In this document: positions 1-8,040 of the stretch, in pieces
How the letters are laid out: each line of letters begins with the position of its first letter
How positions within the stretch are numbered: the stretch's first letter is position 1
NCBI RefSeq assembly: GCF_037126265.1
Contig: NZ_JAYLLN010000005.1
Coordinates: 1 to 64,000, forward strand
Length of the DNA stretch: 64,000 nt
DNA from: Sphingobacterium tenebrionis
Lineage (GTDB): Bacteria > Bacteroidota > Bacteroidia > Sphingobacteriales > Sphingobacteriaceae
Reading direction: 5' to 3'
Notes under the pieces: model-generated
What the model saw: the letters and a program-made list of their open reading frames with translations, nothing else
What the model was told of the DNA's origin: nothing
Database searches by the model: none
Translations under genes and position numbers: made by a program

Positions 1-2
1 AG

Positions 3-53
3 GCATTCGCCATCGCAAAATCTGGAAAGGGCTACATCGCAAAAGCGGCCTAA
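3..53 (+). CDS. Possible 3' end of a gene that starts outside the window
   Basis: Reading from base 3, one frame encodes 16 residues ending in GYIAKAA and stops with TAA at 51-53. The composition (AIAKSGKGYIAKAA) looks like a genuine protein C-terminus. A second forward frame stays open longer, but only by running through the REP-like repeat downstream, so it is the less likely coding frame. The product cannot be identified from so few residues. Confidence 0.3.
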   Translation, partial: AFAIAKSGKGYIAKAA

Positions 54-103
54 TCAGAATATTATTTGGAGAAAATTTAATTTATTATTTGGATATATAC
101 ACA

Positions 104-226
104 GTTCATTGTGAGGAACGAAGCAATCTTTCCGCCATGTCCAAAGATTGCTTCGTCGTACCTCCTCGCAATGACGTAGGGAGTACCTCCTCGCAATGAC
201 GTGAATTTACCTACTTGCGATGACGG
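104..226. repeat. REP-like palindromic repeat (outer arms only)
   Basis: The left arm at 107-131 (core GAGGAACGAAGCAATCTT) is followed after about 11 bases by its inverted counterpart at 143-176 (core AAGATTGCTTCGTCGTACC, then CCTCGCAATGACG). Two further partial right arms follow at about 183-202 and 210-226. The inner palindrome found in the fuller copies near 6.0, 15.1, 25.8, 41.5 and 57.6 kb is missing. The stretch 1-384 otherwise holds only a possible gene tail and the phased 20-bp repeat before the next gene. Confidence 0.8.
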
Positions 227-310
227 GGGGATCGGACCATAGCTGTTAAATAATCTTAAACCTTTCCACCACTCCTTCCATAAAGCGTTGGTTTTACTTA
301 GTTTTATAAT

Positions 311-370
311 AACCGATCTTTATTAATTATAACTAGCCTTTATTATATAACACCATCCTTTATTATTTAC
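311..370. repeat. Three 20-bp tandem units with CTTTATTA core
   Basis: Three consecutive 20-base units at 311-330, 331-350 and 351-370 carry CTTTATTA at the same place in each (318-325, 338-345, 358-365). Flanking bases are only partly conserved. The period is close to two helical turns, so the boxes lie on the same DNA face. The array ends 14 bases before the start codon of the DoxX-like gene, where an operator or curved promoter element would sit. Regulatory function is inference. Confidence 0.5.
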
Positions 371-384
371 ACCCAACCAATATA

Positions 385-1698
385 ATGAAACAGGAAAACA
401 ACAACCAACCACTTACGGAAGCCAAACATTCCCTGCGCATTCCAAATAATCCCATATTATTCTGGTTCCTATTCCTATTCATACTATCCTTTATCATCAC
501 TTACAACAATTCCACATTTCCATTCTTGCAATGGGTCAATAAAATATTCCTCCAACTATTTACCTGGTTGATGCGTTTTGACTGGATAAAATCCATATTC
601 CATGATGCAGGAAATATAGAATTAATTGGGAGAGGATCGGGCGACCACCTCTATTTCTGGTTCATTATAGGATTCGTGTTTTTACTGAGTCTCCTAGGAG
701 CGGTTATCTATTGGATAATCCCCAGAAAAAACAAATCAAACCAAGAGACAAGATTAGCCAAGGCAAATAGCCTATTACATACCATGATCCGATATTATGT
801 GGGCCTTATGCTCATCAACTACGGACTGATCAAACTATTCAAAACCCAATTCCCCTTTCCAAATATCCTCACCCTGAACACAAAATTAGGTGACCTATCC
901 CCTATGATACTTACCTGGGCATTCTTCGGATACTCCTACAGCTACAATATTTTTGTTGGGATCGTAGAGATCATGGCCATCCTCCTATTGTTCCGAAGAA
1001 CGGCAACCTTAGGTGCATTGATCAGCTTTGCGGCTTCCGTAAATATCATGATGATCAACTACAGCTATGATGTCAGTGTGAAAATACTTTCCACGGCTTT
1101 GGTTCTACTCACCTTCTATCTCCTGCTGCCTCAATTGAAAAATTTCTACGAGTTTTTTGTTCTCCAAAAAAAATCGCAATTGAGCCCCAGTCCAAGCCTA
1201 TTCACCTATATTAAAAGCAAAAAAATTAGAACAGCCTTACAAGTGTTCAAATACCTCCTTATTGTATGGACCATATCCATGAACATAAACACCATTATTA
1301 ATACCAAAAAACATTACGGGAACATCTTTGATGAAAACAGCCCATTATATGGTTACTATCATATAAACAATGACCAAGCCGCCATACGGGAAAGCATGAA
1401 CATGCCTAGCTATTGGGAAGCCTTCATCTTTATGAGCGATCAATATTTCATGATCAAATACGAGAATGGAAAATCAGAACAATATGAGAAAATACTGGAC
1501 ACCAAGGAACAGCTGCTCAAAATCATTTCTAAATCCGGTGAAAAGGGATTTGAATTCAAGTACAGCGTAGCACCCAATGGCGACCTCCTCCTATCTGAGC
1601 AATCAGGCAAATCCAAAGGAACGATTCGCCTGACCGTTATGCCTGCGGATAAAAGCACGCTGAAATCTCATCAGACCCAATGGATCAGAAAGCATTAA
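385..1698 (+). CDS. DoxX-like polytopic inner-membrane protein
   Basis: The 437-residue product has about seven or eight hydrophobic segments in its first 310 residues, starting with one at about 24-42 (rich in L, F and I), then a soluble tail of about 120 residues. The central part (about 130-250, with IRYYVGLMLINYGLIKLF and a GIVEIMAILLLF helix) resembles DoxX/SURF4-type membrane proteins, whose biochemical role is mostly unknown. The start is the ATG after the phased 20-bp repeat. The last six residues, QWIRKH, and the stop lie in the first copy of a 33-bp tandem repeat that also forms the end of the convergent acyl-CoA dehydrogenase gene, so the present C-terminus is probably a recent replacement. 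Family assignment is moderate; function is unknown. Confidence 0.75.
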   Translation: MKQENNNQPLTEAKHSLRIPNNPILFWFLFLFILSFIITYNNSTFPFLQWVNKIFLQLFTWLMRFDWIKSIFHDAGNIELIGRGSGDHLYFWFIIGFVFLLSLLGAVIYWIIPRKNKSNQETRLAKANSLLHTMIRYYVGLMLINYGLIKLFKTQFPFPNILTLNTKLGDLSPMILTWAFFGYSYSYNIFVGIVEIMAILLLFRRTATLGALISFAASVNIMMINYSYDVSVKILSTALVLLTFYLLLPQLKNFYEFFVLQKKSQLSPSPSLFTYIKSKKIRTALQVFKYLLIVWTISMNINTIINTKKHYGNIFDENSPLYGYYHINNDQAAIRESMNMPSYWEAFIFMSDQYFMIKYENGKSEQYEKILDTKEQLLKIISKSGEKGFEFKYSVAPNGDLLLSEQSGKSKGTIRLTVMPADKSTLKSHQTQWIRKH

Positions 1699-1776
1699 TA
1701 CTTGTGACCTCAATGGATCAGAAAGCATTAATACTTGTGACCTCAATGGATCAGAAAGCATTAATGCCGGTGATAT
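1678..1776. repeat. 33-bp tandem repeat, three copies, across a convergent junction
   Basis: Copies at 1678-1710 and 1711-1743 are identical over 33 bases. A third at 1744-1776 matches for its first 22 bases and then diverges. Copy 1 encodes the C-terminus and stop of the DoxX-like protein. Copy 3 read on the minus strand encodes the C-terminal INAF and TGA stop of the acyl-CoA dehydrogenase. The repeat therefore probably arose by tandem duplication of the dehydrogenase 3' end. Confidence 0.9.
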
Positions 1777-2902
1777 CCTGACCGGTTATCAACAGGTGCA
1801 CATCATGAGTCCCTTCATAGGTAATCACGGATTCCAGGTTCATCATATGCCGCATGATCGGGAAATCACCCACAATACCCATTGCGCCGAGGATCTGCCT
1901 GGCTTCGCGCGCCACCTGCAAGGCCATGTGTACATTGTTCCTTTTGGCCATGGAGATCTGCGCAGGCGTAGCCCGGTTTTCGGATTTCAACTGCCCCAAT
2001 CGCCAGGATAGCAATTGCGCTTTGGTGATTTCTGTTGCCATTTCGGCCAGTTTCTTTTGTTGGAGTTGAAAAGAAGCAATGGGTTTTCCAAACTGCTCCC
2101 TTTCCTTTGCATAGCGAAGGGCCGTTTCATAACAGTCGACCGCAGCACCAATAGCGCCCCATGAAATACCATACCGAGCAGAATTCAGACAGGACAGCGG
2201 CCCCTTCATGCTGCTGACCTCCGGAAGGAGGTTCTCCTGTGGGATGAACACCTGATCAAAAACCAATTCTCCGGTCCGCGAAGCACGCAGAGACCATTTA
2301 TGTAAAGTCTCCGGGGTACTGAATCCTTCCATTCCCCGCTCTACAATCACCCCGCGCACCTTCTGCTCCTCATCCCGAGCCCAGACAACCGCCAGATCGC
2401 AAACCGGCGAATTGGTGATCCACATCTTGGAACCCGAAAGTCTATAGCCATCGCCATCTTTTGTCAGTTTGGTTTCCATCCCCGCAGGATCGGAACCGTG
2501 GTTAGGTTCTGTCAGCCCAAAGGACCCGATCCATTCGCCTGTAGCCAATTTCGGCAGGTATTTCCTTTTCTGTTCTTCCGAACCGAAGGTATAGATGGGG
2601 AACATCACTAAAGAAGACTGTACGGAAGCAGCCGAACGGATGGCCGAATCGCCGAACTCCAATTCCTGCATGATCAGTCCATAGGAAATCTGATCAAGAC
2701 CGGCACCGCCGTATTCTTCCGGGATAAAAGGCCCCAATGCTCCCAATGCACCTAACTTTTTCATTAAGTTAGGGACTTCTTGATGGTCTTGGGCGTATTG
2801 ATCGATAACAGGTATGATTTCTGATTTCACAAATCCCCGTATACTATCGCGGATCAGCTGTTGCTCCGGACTGAGCAATTCGTGGAGAAGGTAGTAGTCC
2901 AT
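1751..2902 (-). CDS. Acyl-CoA dehydrogenase, glutaryl-CoA dehydrogenase type
   Basis: This 383-residue flavoenzyme has the full acyl-CoA dehydrogenase fold: helical N-domain, beta-domain with the FAD-side motif GSFGLTEPNHGSDP near 130, and helical C-domain. Two features point to glutaryl-CoA dehydrogenase: the RSAASVQSSLVMFPI stretch (substrate-carboxylate arginine and SVQSSL) and YEGTHDVH, whose glutamate (E363) is the expected catalytic base. Glutaryl-CoA dehydrogenase oxidises and decarboxylates glutaryl-CoA to crotonyl-CoA in lysine and tryptophan breakdown. That fits the divergent neighbours, which encode lysine 6-aminotransferase and aminoadipate-semialdehyde dehydrogenase. Annotation as a generic short-chain acyl-CoA dehydrogenase remains possible. 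The start ATG is at 2902-2900. Confidence 0.85.
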   Translation of the reverse strand: MDYYLLHELLSPEQQLIRDSIRGFVKSEIIPVIDQYAQDHQEVPNLMKKLGALGALGPFIPEEYGGAGLDQISYGLIMQELEFGDSAIRSAASVQSSLVMFPIYTFGSEEQKRKYLPKLATGEWIGSFGLTEPNHGSDPAGMETKLTKDGDGYRLSGSKMWITNSPVCDLAVVWARDEEQKVRGVIVERGMEGFSTPETLHKWSLRASRTGELVFDQVFIPQENLLPEVSSMKGPLSCLNSARYGISWGAIGAAVDCYETALRYAKEREQFGKPIASFQLQQKKLAEMATEITKAQLLSWRLGQLKSENRATPAQISMAKRNNVHMALQVAREARQILGAMGIVGDFPIMRHMMNLESVITYEGTHDVHLLITGQDITGINAF

Positions 2903-3044
2903 ATTGGTTTATATTTTAAGATCCTAAAGTAAGAAATATATTCCTTAGAAAATATGATGCAACAATAAATATTCAGATATGCCTATGAAATAACAAAATA
3001 TATTCTTTATATTTATATAAATTTCGAATAATATAAACCATATT
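2903..3044. promoter_or_regulatory. Divergent control region of the lysine-degradation genes
   Basis: This AT-rich 142-bp region separates two divergent start codons. The 11-mer AATATAAACCA ends 2 bases before the minus-strand ATG (2905-2915, inverted) and 4 bases before the plus-strand ATG (3030-3040). AATATATT-type blocks also occur on both sides. The mirrored leaders suggest that both transcripts start from similar sequences and are regulated together. No exact TAnnTTTG box was found. Confidence 0.4.
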
Positions 3045-4574
3045 ATGACATCAAAAGAATTAAAAGCGTTAGGCTTAGCCGATGAGAATTTAGGAACATC
3101 AACCGGAAGTAAGTGGTTTTCAAAGGGTGAAACCATTAGTTCCTACTCTCCTACCAACGGAAAATTGATTGGTAAAGTACAAAGCACAACAAAAAAAGAA
3201 TACGATAAAGTAATACAGGAAGCGGAGAAAGCCAAACTGATCTGGCGTGATATCCCTGCGCCGAAGCGTGGGGAGATGGTTCGTCAATTGGGCGAAAAAC
3301 TTCGCGAATTAAAACCGGTACTGGGCAAATTGGTATCCTACGAAATGGGAAAATCCTACCAGGAAGGTTTGGGTGAGGTTCAGGAGATGATCGACATCTG
3401 CGATTTTGCCGTTGGACTTTCCAGACAGCTTTATGGAAATACGATTCATTCTGAGCGACCAGGTCATCGGATGTACGACCAATACCATCCCTTGGGCATC
3501 GTAGGTATTATTTCTGCCTTCAACTTCCCGGTAGCGGTATGGTCTTGGAATGCGGCATTGGCCTTGGTCTGTGGCGATGTAATCGTATGGAAAGGAAGTG
3601 AAAAAACACCTTTATGCGCCTTGGCCTGCCAAAAGATCCTGGCAACTATCCTGAAGGAGAACAAAATGCCGGAAGGAATATCTTCCGTGATCACAGGAGG
3701 AGCTGAAGTAGGACAATGGCTTTCGGAAGACGAAAGAATCCCCTTGATTTCGGCTACAGGTTCCACCCGTATGGGTAAGATTGTTGCGACAACCGTAGCA
3801 CAACGTCTGGGCAGATCGCTACTGGAATTGGGCGGGAACAATGCAATTATCGTTTCTCCGAGTGCCGATCTTAAAATGACCATCATTGGGGCGGTATTCG
3901 GTGCTGTTGGAACAGCGGGACAACGTTGTACGAGTACCCGCCGACTGATCATCCATGAAAGCATCTATGATAAGGTAAAGAAATCGCTGGTAGACGCCTA
4001 CAAACAGATCAAGATCGGCGATCCATTGGATAGCAATAACCATATGGGGCCATTGATCGATACGGATGCCGTAGACATGTACCTATCTGCTGTGGAAAAA
4101 ATCAAAGCGGAGGGCGGTAAATTGTTGACCAAGGCGGAGGTATTGAAAGGTAAGGGTTATGAAAGCGGCTGTTATGTGACGCCGGTGATTGCCGAGGTGG
4201 AGAACAATTATGAGATTGTGCAGCATGAGACCTTCGCTCCTATCCTATATCTGATTAAATATACCGGCGAAGTGGATCAGGCCATCGCCATCCAGAACGA
4301 TGTAAAACAAGGTTTGTCTTCAGCCATCATGACCAATAGCCTTCGGGAAGCAGAAATGTTCCTGAGCCAGAACGGTTCTGACTGTGGGATAGCCAATGTG
4401 AATATTGGAACTTCCGGTGCGGAGATCGGCGGTGCCTTCGGTGGCGAGAAAGAAACAGGTGGTGGTCGCGAGTCCGGCTCCGATGCTTGGAAAGTTTACA
4501 TGCGCAGACAAACCAACACCATTAATTATACAACCAATTTACCTTTAGCACAAGGTATCAAATTTGATTTATAA
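3045..4574 (+). CDS. amaB: Alpha-aminoadipate-semialdehyde dehydrogenase (ALDH7 family)
   Basis: The 509-residue protein is an NAD(P)-dependent aldehyde dehydrogenase of the antiquitin (ALDH7A1/AmaB/Pcd) group, which oxidises 2-aminoadipate 6-semialdehyde (in equilibrium with piperideine-6-carboxylate) to 2-aminoadipate. The general-base glutamate is E261 in LLELGGNNA and the nucleophile is C295 in GTAGQRCTSTRR. The cofactor region FNFPVAVWSWN and SATGSTRMGK are present, and length is normal for the family. It sits 8 bases before the lysine 6-aminotransferase gene, which makes the same semialdehyde, so the pair forms a two-step lysine pathway. The gene symbol rests on family resemblance and context. 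Confidence 0.88.
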   Translation: MTSKELKALGLADENLGTSTGSKWFSKGETISSYSPTNGKLIGKVQSTTKKEYDKVIQEAEKAKLIWRDIPAPKRGEMVRQLGEKLRELKPVLGKLVSYEMGKSYQEGLGEVQEMIDICDFAVGLSRQLYGNTIHSERPGHRMYDQYHPLGIVGIISAFNFPVAVWSWNAALALVCGDVIVWKGSEKTPLCALACQKILATILKENKMPEGISSVITGGAEVGQWLSEDERIPLISATGSTRMGKIVATTVAQRLGRSLLELGGNNAIIVSPSADLKMTIIGAVFGAVGTAGQRCTSTRRLIIHESIYDKVKKSLVDAYKQIKIGDPLDSNNHMGPLIDTDAVDMYLSAVEKIKAEGGKLLTKAEVLKGKGYESGCYVTPVIAEVENNYEIVQHETFAPILYLIKYTGEVDQAIAIQNDVKQGLSSAIMTNSLREAEMFLSQNGSDCGIANVNIGTSGAEIGGAFGGEKETGGGRESGSDAWKVYMRRQTNTINYTTNLPLAQGIKFDL

Positions 4575-4582
4575 AATTGATT

Positions 4583-5902
4583 ATGAGAGAAACACATCAA
4601 CGATTAGCAAAGCATATTTTGGCCGATGGCCTACCAGTGGTCATCGATCTGGAAAAATCACACGGTTCCTATATTGTAGACGTGGATGGCAAAGAATACC
4701 TGGATATGTTCAGTATGTTTGCCTCATCGCCAGTGGGCTATAACCATCCCCATATTTTGGCGCATGCGGAACAATTAAAAGATGCATCCATCAATAAATT
4801 GGCCCTTTCGGATATCTACCCAAGGGAATATGCGGATTTTGTGGACACGTTCGAGCGCGTGGGGATCCCACAGGAATTGAGTTACTGTTTTTTTATTGAC
4901 GGTGGCGGTTTGGCGGTGGAAAATGCCTTGAAGGCTGCATTCGACTGGAAGACGCGGTTGAATATGAGCAAGGGCATTGAAGTAGAAGCCAGTCAGGTTA
5001 TCCATTTCAAACAGGCCTTCCATGGAAGAACGGGCTATACTCTTTCTCTGACGAATACAAAAGACCCTAGGAAATACATGTATTTCCCAAAATTTGATTG
5101 GCCAAGGATCAGTAATCCGAAGCTTTCTTTCCCATTGACGGAGGAATCAATCAATGAAACCATCGAATTGGAGAAAAAAGCCATCGAAGAAATTGAATCG
5201 GCGATCAAGAATAATCCGAATGATATAGCTTGTCTGATCTTGGAGCCAATCCAGGCGGAAGGTGGTGATAACCATTTCCGGAAAGAGTTCTTCCAGGAAT
5301 TGCGCAGGATCTGTGATGAGCACGATATCATCCTGATTTTGGATGAGGTGCAGACAGGTATTGCGATGACCGGAAAGATGTGGTGTTACCAGCATTATGG
5401 GATTACGCCGGATGTGATCTCTTTTGGAAAGAAGACCCAGGTTTGTGGGATTTTAGCCAATCGGGAGAAATTTGATCGGGTTGAGCATCATGTATTTAAG
5501 GAGTCAAGCCGGATCAATTCTACCTTTGGCGGGAATTTAGTAGATATGGTGAGGTTTAGGTTGATCTTGGAGATTATTGAAAAAGAGAATCTGGTGGAGA
5601 AAGCGGCGACTTTAGGGGAGTATTTGCAGGGGAGGTTATCGGATTTGGCGGAGAAACATGAGGAGATCACGAATGTGAGGGGGAAAGGATTGTTATGTGC
5701 TTTTGACCTGCCATCGGTGGAGTTCCGGGATAAGTTTGTGGAAGAAGCGATGAAGGAGCAGATGTTGATTTTGGGTTGTGGGGAGGTGAGTATCCGTTTC
5801 AGACCGCATTTAACTGCTACGAAGGAGGATTTGGATAAGGCGTTGGAGATTGTGGATAGGATTGTGGCGAAGGTGGATATATCTTCTCAGGCATTGGTGT
5901 AG
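4583..5902 (+). CDS. lat: L-lysine 6-aminotransferase
   Basis: This is a class-III PLP aminotransferase that transfers the epsilon-amino group of lysine to 2-oxoglutarate and yields 2-aminoadipate 6-semialdehyde. The cofactor aspartate is in ILDEVQTG. The Schiff-base lysine is one of K283/K284 in SFGKKTQVCG, a motif typical of LAT rather than of ornithine or GABA aminotransferases. I chose the ATG at 4583 (MRETHQR, 439 residues) over a TTG two codons upstream. The upstream dehydrogenase uses its product directly. The last third of the gene is strongly G-rich on the coding strand, unlike the first part. Confidence 0.9.
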   Translation: MRETHQRLAKHILADGLPVVIDLEKSHGSYIVDVDGKEYLDMFSMFASSPVGYNHPHILAHAEQLKDASINKLALSDIYPREYADFVDTFERVGIPQELSYCFFIDGGGLAVENALKAAFDWKTRLNMSKGIEVEASQVIHFKQAFHGRTGYTLSLTNTKDPRKYMYFPKFDWPRISNPKLSFPLTEESINETIELEKKAIEEIESAIKNNPNDIACLILEPIQAEGGDNHFRKEFFQELRRICDEHDIILILDEVQTGIAMTGKMWCYQHYGITPDVISFGKKTQVCGILANREKFDRVEHHVFKESSRINSTFGGNLVDMVRFRLILEIIEKENLVEKAATLGEYLQGRLSDLAEKHEEITNVRGKGLLCAFDLPSVEFRDKFVEEAMKEQMLILGCGEVSIRFRPHLTATKEDLDKALEIVDRIVAKVDISSQALV

Positions 5903-5947
5903 GAGCGTTTCAGAGGCCGACATTGCTGAGGCTTTCATTGCGCCTTA

Positions 5948-6095
5948 CCGTCATTGCGAGGTACGAAGCAATCTTTAAGGTTGTCATCCTGAGCGTAGTC
6001 GAAGGATCTGTACGGTTGCATACGAACAGATGGTTCGACTACGCTCACCATGACATGGCGAAAGATTGCTTCGTCGTGCCTCCTCGCAATGACGG
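5948..6095. repeat. Complete nested REP-like palindrome
   Basis: The outer arms lie at about 5949-5975 (GCGAGGTACGAAGCAATCTT) and 6061-6095 (AAGATTGCTTCGTCGTGCC, then CCTCGCAATGACG). They enclose an inner palindrome of about 72 bases at 5981-6054, whose arms read GTCATCCTGAGCGTAGTCG and TCGACTACGCTCACCATGAC around a loop containing GTTGCATACGAAC. It fills most of the 270-bp space between the lysine genes and mutL. A short ORF can be read through it but is only a translation of the repeat. Confidence 0.85.
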
Positions 6096-6157
6096 AAGAC
6101 CTTTCCAATGACGTATTTTCCTGCCTCTTTTCATCCGTCCCTATAACCGTTTTTTTG

Positions 6158-6165
6158 TACCTTTG
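6158..6165 (+). promoter_or_regulatory. Candidate -7 box (TACCTTTG) of mutL
   Basis: TACCTTTG matches the Bacteroidota -7 consensus TAnnTTTG and ends 6 bases before the mutL ATG. With usual spacing, transcription would start within about 3 bases of the start codon, so the mRNA would be leaderless or nearly so. No clear TTTG box was found at -33. Confidence 0.4.
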
Positions 6166-6171
6166 TAGATT

Positions 6172-8031
6172 ATGTCGGATATTATTCAGTTGCTCCCCGA
6201 TTCAGTGGCCAATCAGATTGCAGCAGGTGAGGTTGTACAACGTCCTGCCTCTGCAATTAAGGAATTGATGGAGAATGCGATAGATGCGGGAGCTGATCAT
6301 ATAAAACTTATTATTAAAGATGCCGGAAAGACCTTGATCCAAGTCATAGACAATGGCTGCGGAATGAGTGTTACGGATGCTCGATTATGTTTTGAAAGGC
6401 ATGCCACTTCCAAGATCCGGAAAGCGGAGGATCTATTTGCGATCCGTACGATGGGTTTCCGTGGGGAAGCCATGGCCTCCATTGCCGCCATTGCCCACGT
6501 GGAACTTCGAACCAAACGTGTTGAGGATGAGTTGGGAACCGTCATTGAGATCGAAGGATCGGAAGTGATCCAACAATATCCCGACCAGGTCAGCAATGGT
6601 ACCAGTATCCAGGTGAAAAACCTGTTCTACAATATTCCGGCTCGCCGGAATTTCCTCAAGAGCAATGCGGTGGAACTTCGGCACATCATTGATGAATTCC
6701 AACGAATTGCCTTAGCCCATCCCGGGATATTCTTTTCCTTCCACAACGAAGGAAACGAACTCTTCCATCTACCAAAAGAATCCTTAAAACAACGAATTGT
6801 ACACCTCTTTGGAAACAATTATAACCAAAGACTTGTTCCTGTAGAAGAAACGACGAGCATCCTGAACATCAAGGGATTTATCGGGAAACCGGAGTTTGCG
6901 AAAAAGACCAGAGGAGAGCAATTTTTCTTTGTGAACAACCGTTTTATCAAAGATCCGTATTTGAACCATGCGGTGATGAATGCCTATGAAGAGATTCTTC
7001 CGGCAGACACCTACCCGCTGTATGTACTGTTCATTGACATCGACCCATCGAAGATCGATATCAACGTACATCCTACAAAAACAGAGATCAAATACGAGGA
7101 TGACAAAGCGATCTATGCGATTTTACGTTCGGCCGTGAAACGGAGTTTGGGTAGGTTCAACATTGCACCATCGTTGGACTTTGAGCAGGAGACCGGATTT
7201 GACTCCCTGATCACGCCAAAGCCCTTGGAGGAAATCCAAGTGCCTACGATCAACTTCAATCCCAACTTCAATCCATTTGATGATGGGACGCCAAAGTCGA
7301 ATCGTAGCTACAGTTATCCTGAACGATTGGAAAAAAAGAACAGTATTCCACAAAATTGGGATACTTTGTATCAGATTACAGAGACCGAGGAAGCAGAGCA
7401 ATTGACCTTGCACCCTGCGGAGAGCAGTTCGGAGTCGGCGATCATACAACCATCCGACCAACCGAAGAAACAGTTCTTTCAAATACATAACCGATATATT
7501 GTATCGCAGATCCATTCGGGATTTATGCTGATCGACCAACAGGCTGCACATGAGCGAATCCTGTTTGAACAGTTCCAGCAACAATTGCAGCAGAACCAAG
7601 GGGTAAGTCAACAAAGCCTTTTTCCACAGACCATTGATCTGGCAGCAGCAGATTTCGCCTTGGTACAGGACATCCTACCGGAGATCACCGCTTTGGGATT
7701 CCAGTTAAGGCCATTTGGGAAGACAACCTATATCGTGGATGGCATCCCTGCAGATCTGGAAAAGATCAATGAGGGGCAGATCATCGAACGGCTGTTGGAG
7801 GATTTCAAAAACCAGAGCGACCTGAAATTGAGCAAAAGGGAAAAACTGGCCAAGAGTTTGGCCAAGAATGCCTCGATCAAGCAGGGCGCAAAATTGGACA
7901 ATGAGGAAATGGCGGATCTGATCGACCGTTTATTTGCCTGCGAATCGCCGAACATATCCCTATCGGGGAAACCGGTTATTATTACGATCACATTACAAGA
8001 ATTAGCCGAACGCTTTGGCAAAGGCCTATAA
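6172..8031 (+). CDS. mutL: DNA mismatch repair protein MutL
   Basis: MutL is the ATPase that links MutS mismatch recognition to strand incision. The 619-residue protein has the GHKL ATPase motifs KELMENAIDAGA (about 29-40), DNGCGM, RHATSKI and GFRGEA in order, then a variable linker (about 340-430, with an NFNPNFNPFDDG stretch) and a C-terminal dimerisation domain. The endonuclease motif DQHA(X)2E(X)4E appears as D455-QQAAHERILF-E466, with glutamine in place of histidine. The length is normal for MutL. The next gene starts 9 bases after the stop, so mutL and the rhomboid genes may share a transcript. Confidence 0.97.
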   Translation: MSDIIQLLPDSVANQIAAGEVVQRPASAIKELMENAIDAGADHIKLIIKDAGKTLIQVIDNGCGMSVTDARLCFERHATSKIRKAEDLFAIRTMGFRGEAMASIAAIAHVELRTKRVEDELGTVIEIEGSEVIQQYPDQVSNGTSIQVKNLFYNIPARRNFLKSNAVELRHIIDEFQRIALAHPGIFFSFHNEGNELFHLPKESLKQRIVHLFGNNYNQRLVPVEETTSILNIKGFIGKPEFAKKTRGEQFFFVNNRFIKDPYLNHAVMNAYEEILPADTYPLYVLFIDIDPSKIDINVHPTKTEIKYEDDKAIYAILRSAVKRSLGRFNIAPSLDFEQETGFDSLITPKPLEEIQVPTINFNPNFNPFDDGTPKSNRSYSYPERLEKKNSIPQNWDTLYQITETEEAEQLTLHPAESSSESAIIQPSDQPKKQFFQIHNRYIVSQIHSGFMLIDQQAAHERILFEQFQQQLQQNQGVSQQSLFPQTIDLAAADFALVQDILPEITALGFQLRPFGKTTYIVDGIPADLEKINEGQIIERLLEDFKNQSDLKLSKREKLAKSLAKNASIKQGAKLDNEEMADLIDRLFACESPNISLSGKPVIITITLQELAERFGKGL

Positions 8032-8040
8032 TATAACTTT

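Noticed and set aside
3464..3964. 166-codon antisense ORF in the ALDH7 gene
   Set aside because: It is a shadow of a long, well-conserved gene, with no family features.
4577..4582. TTG start for lysine 6-aminotransferase
   Set aside because: An ATG two codons later gives the expected N-terminus.
5923..6111. Short ORF (62 codons) over the REP-like repeat after the lysine genes
   Set aside because: It translates the repeat itself; nearly the same peptide (TNRWFDYAHHD) appears from the repeats at 15.1 and 25.8 kb in other contexts, so it is not a gene.
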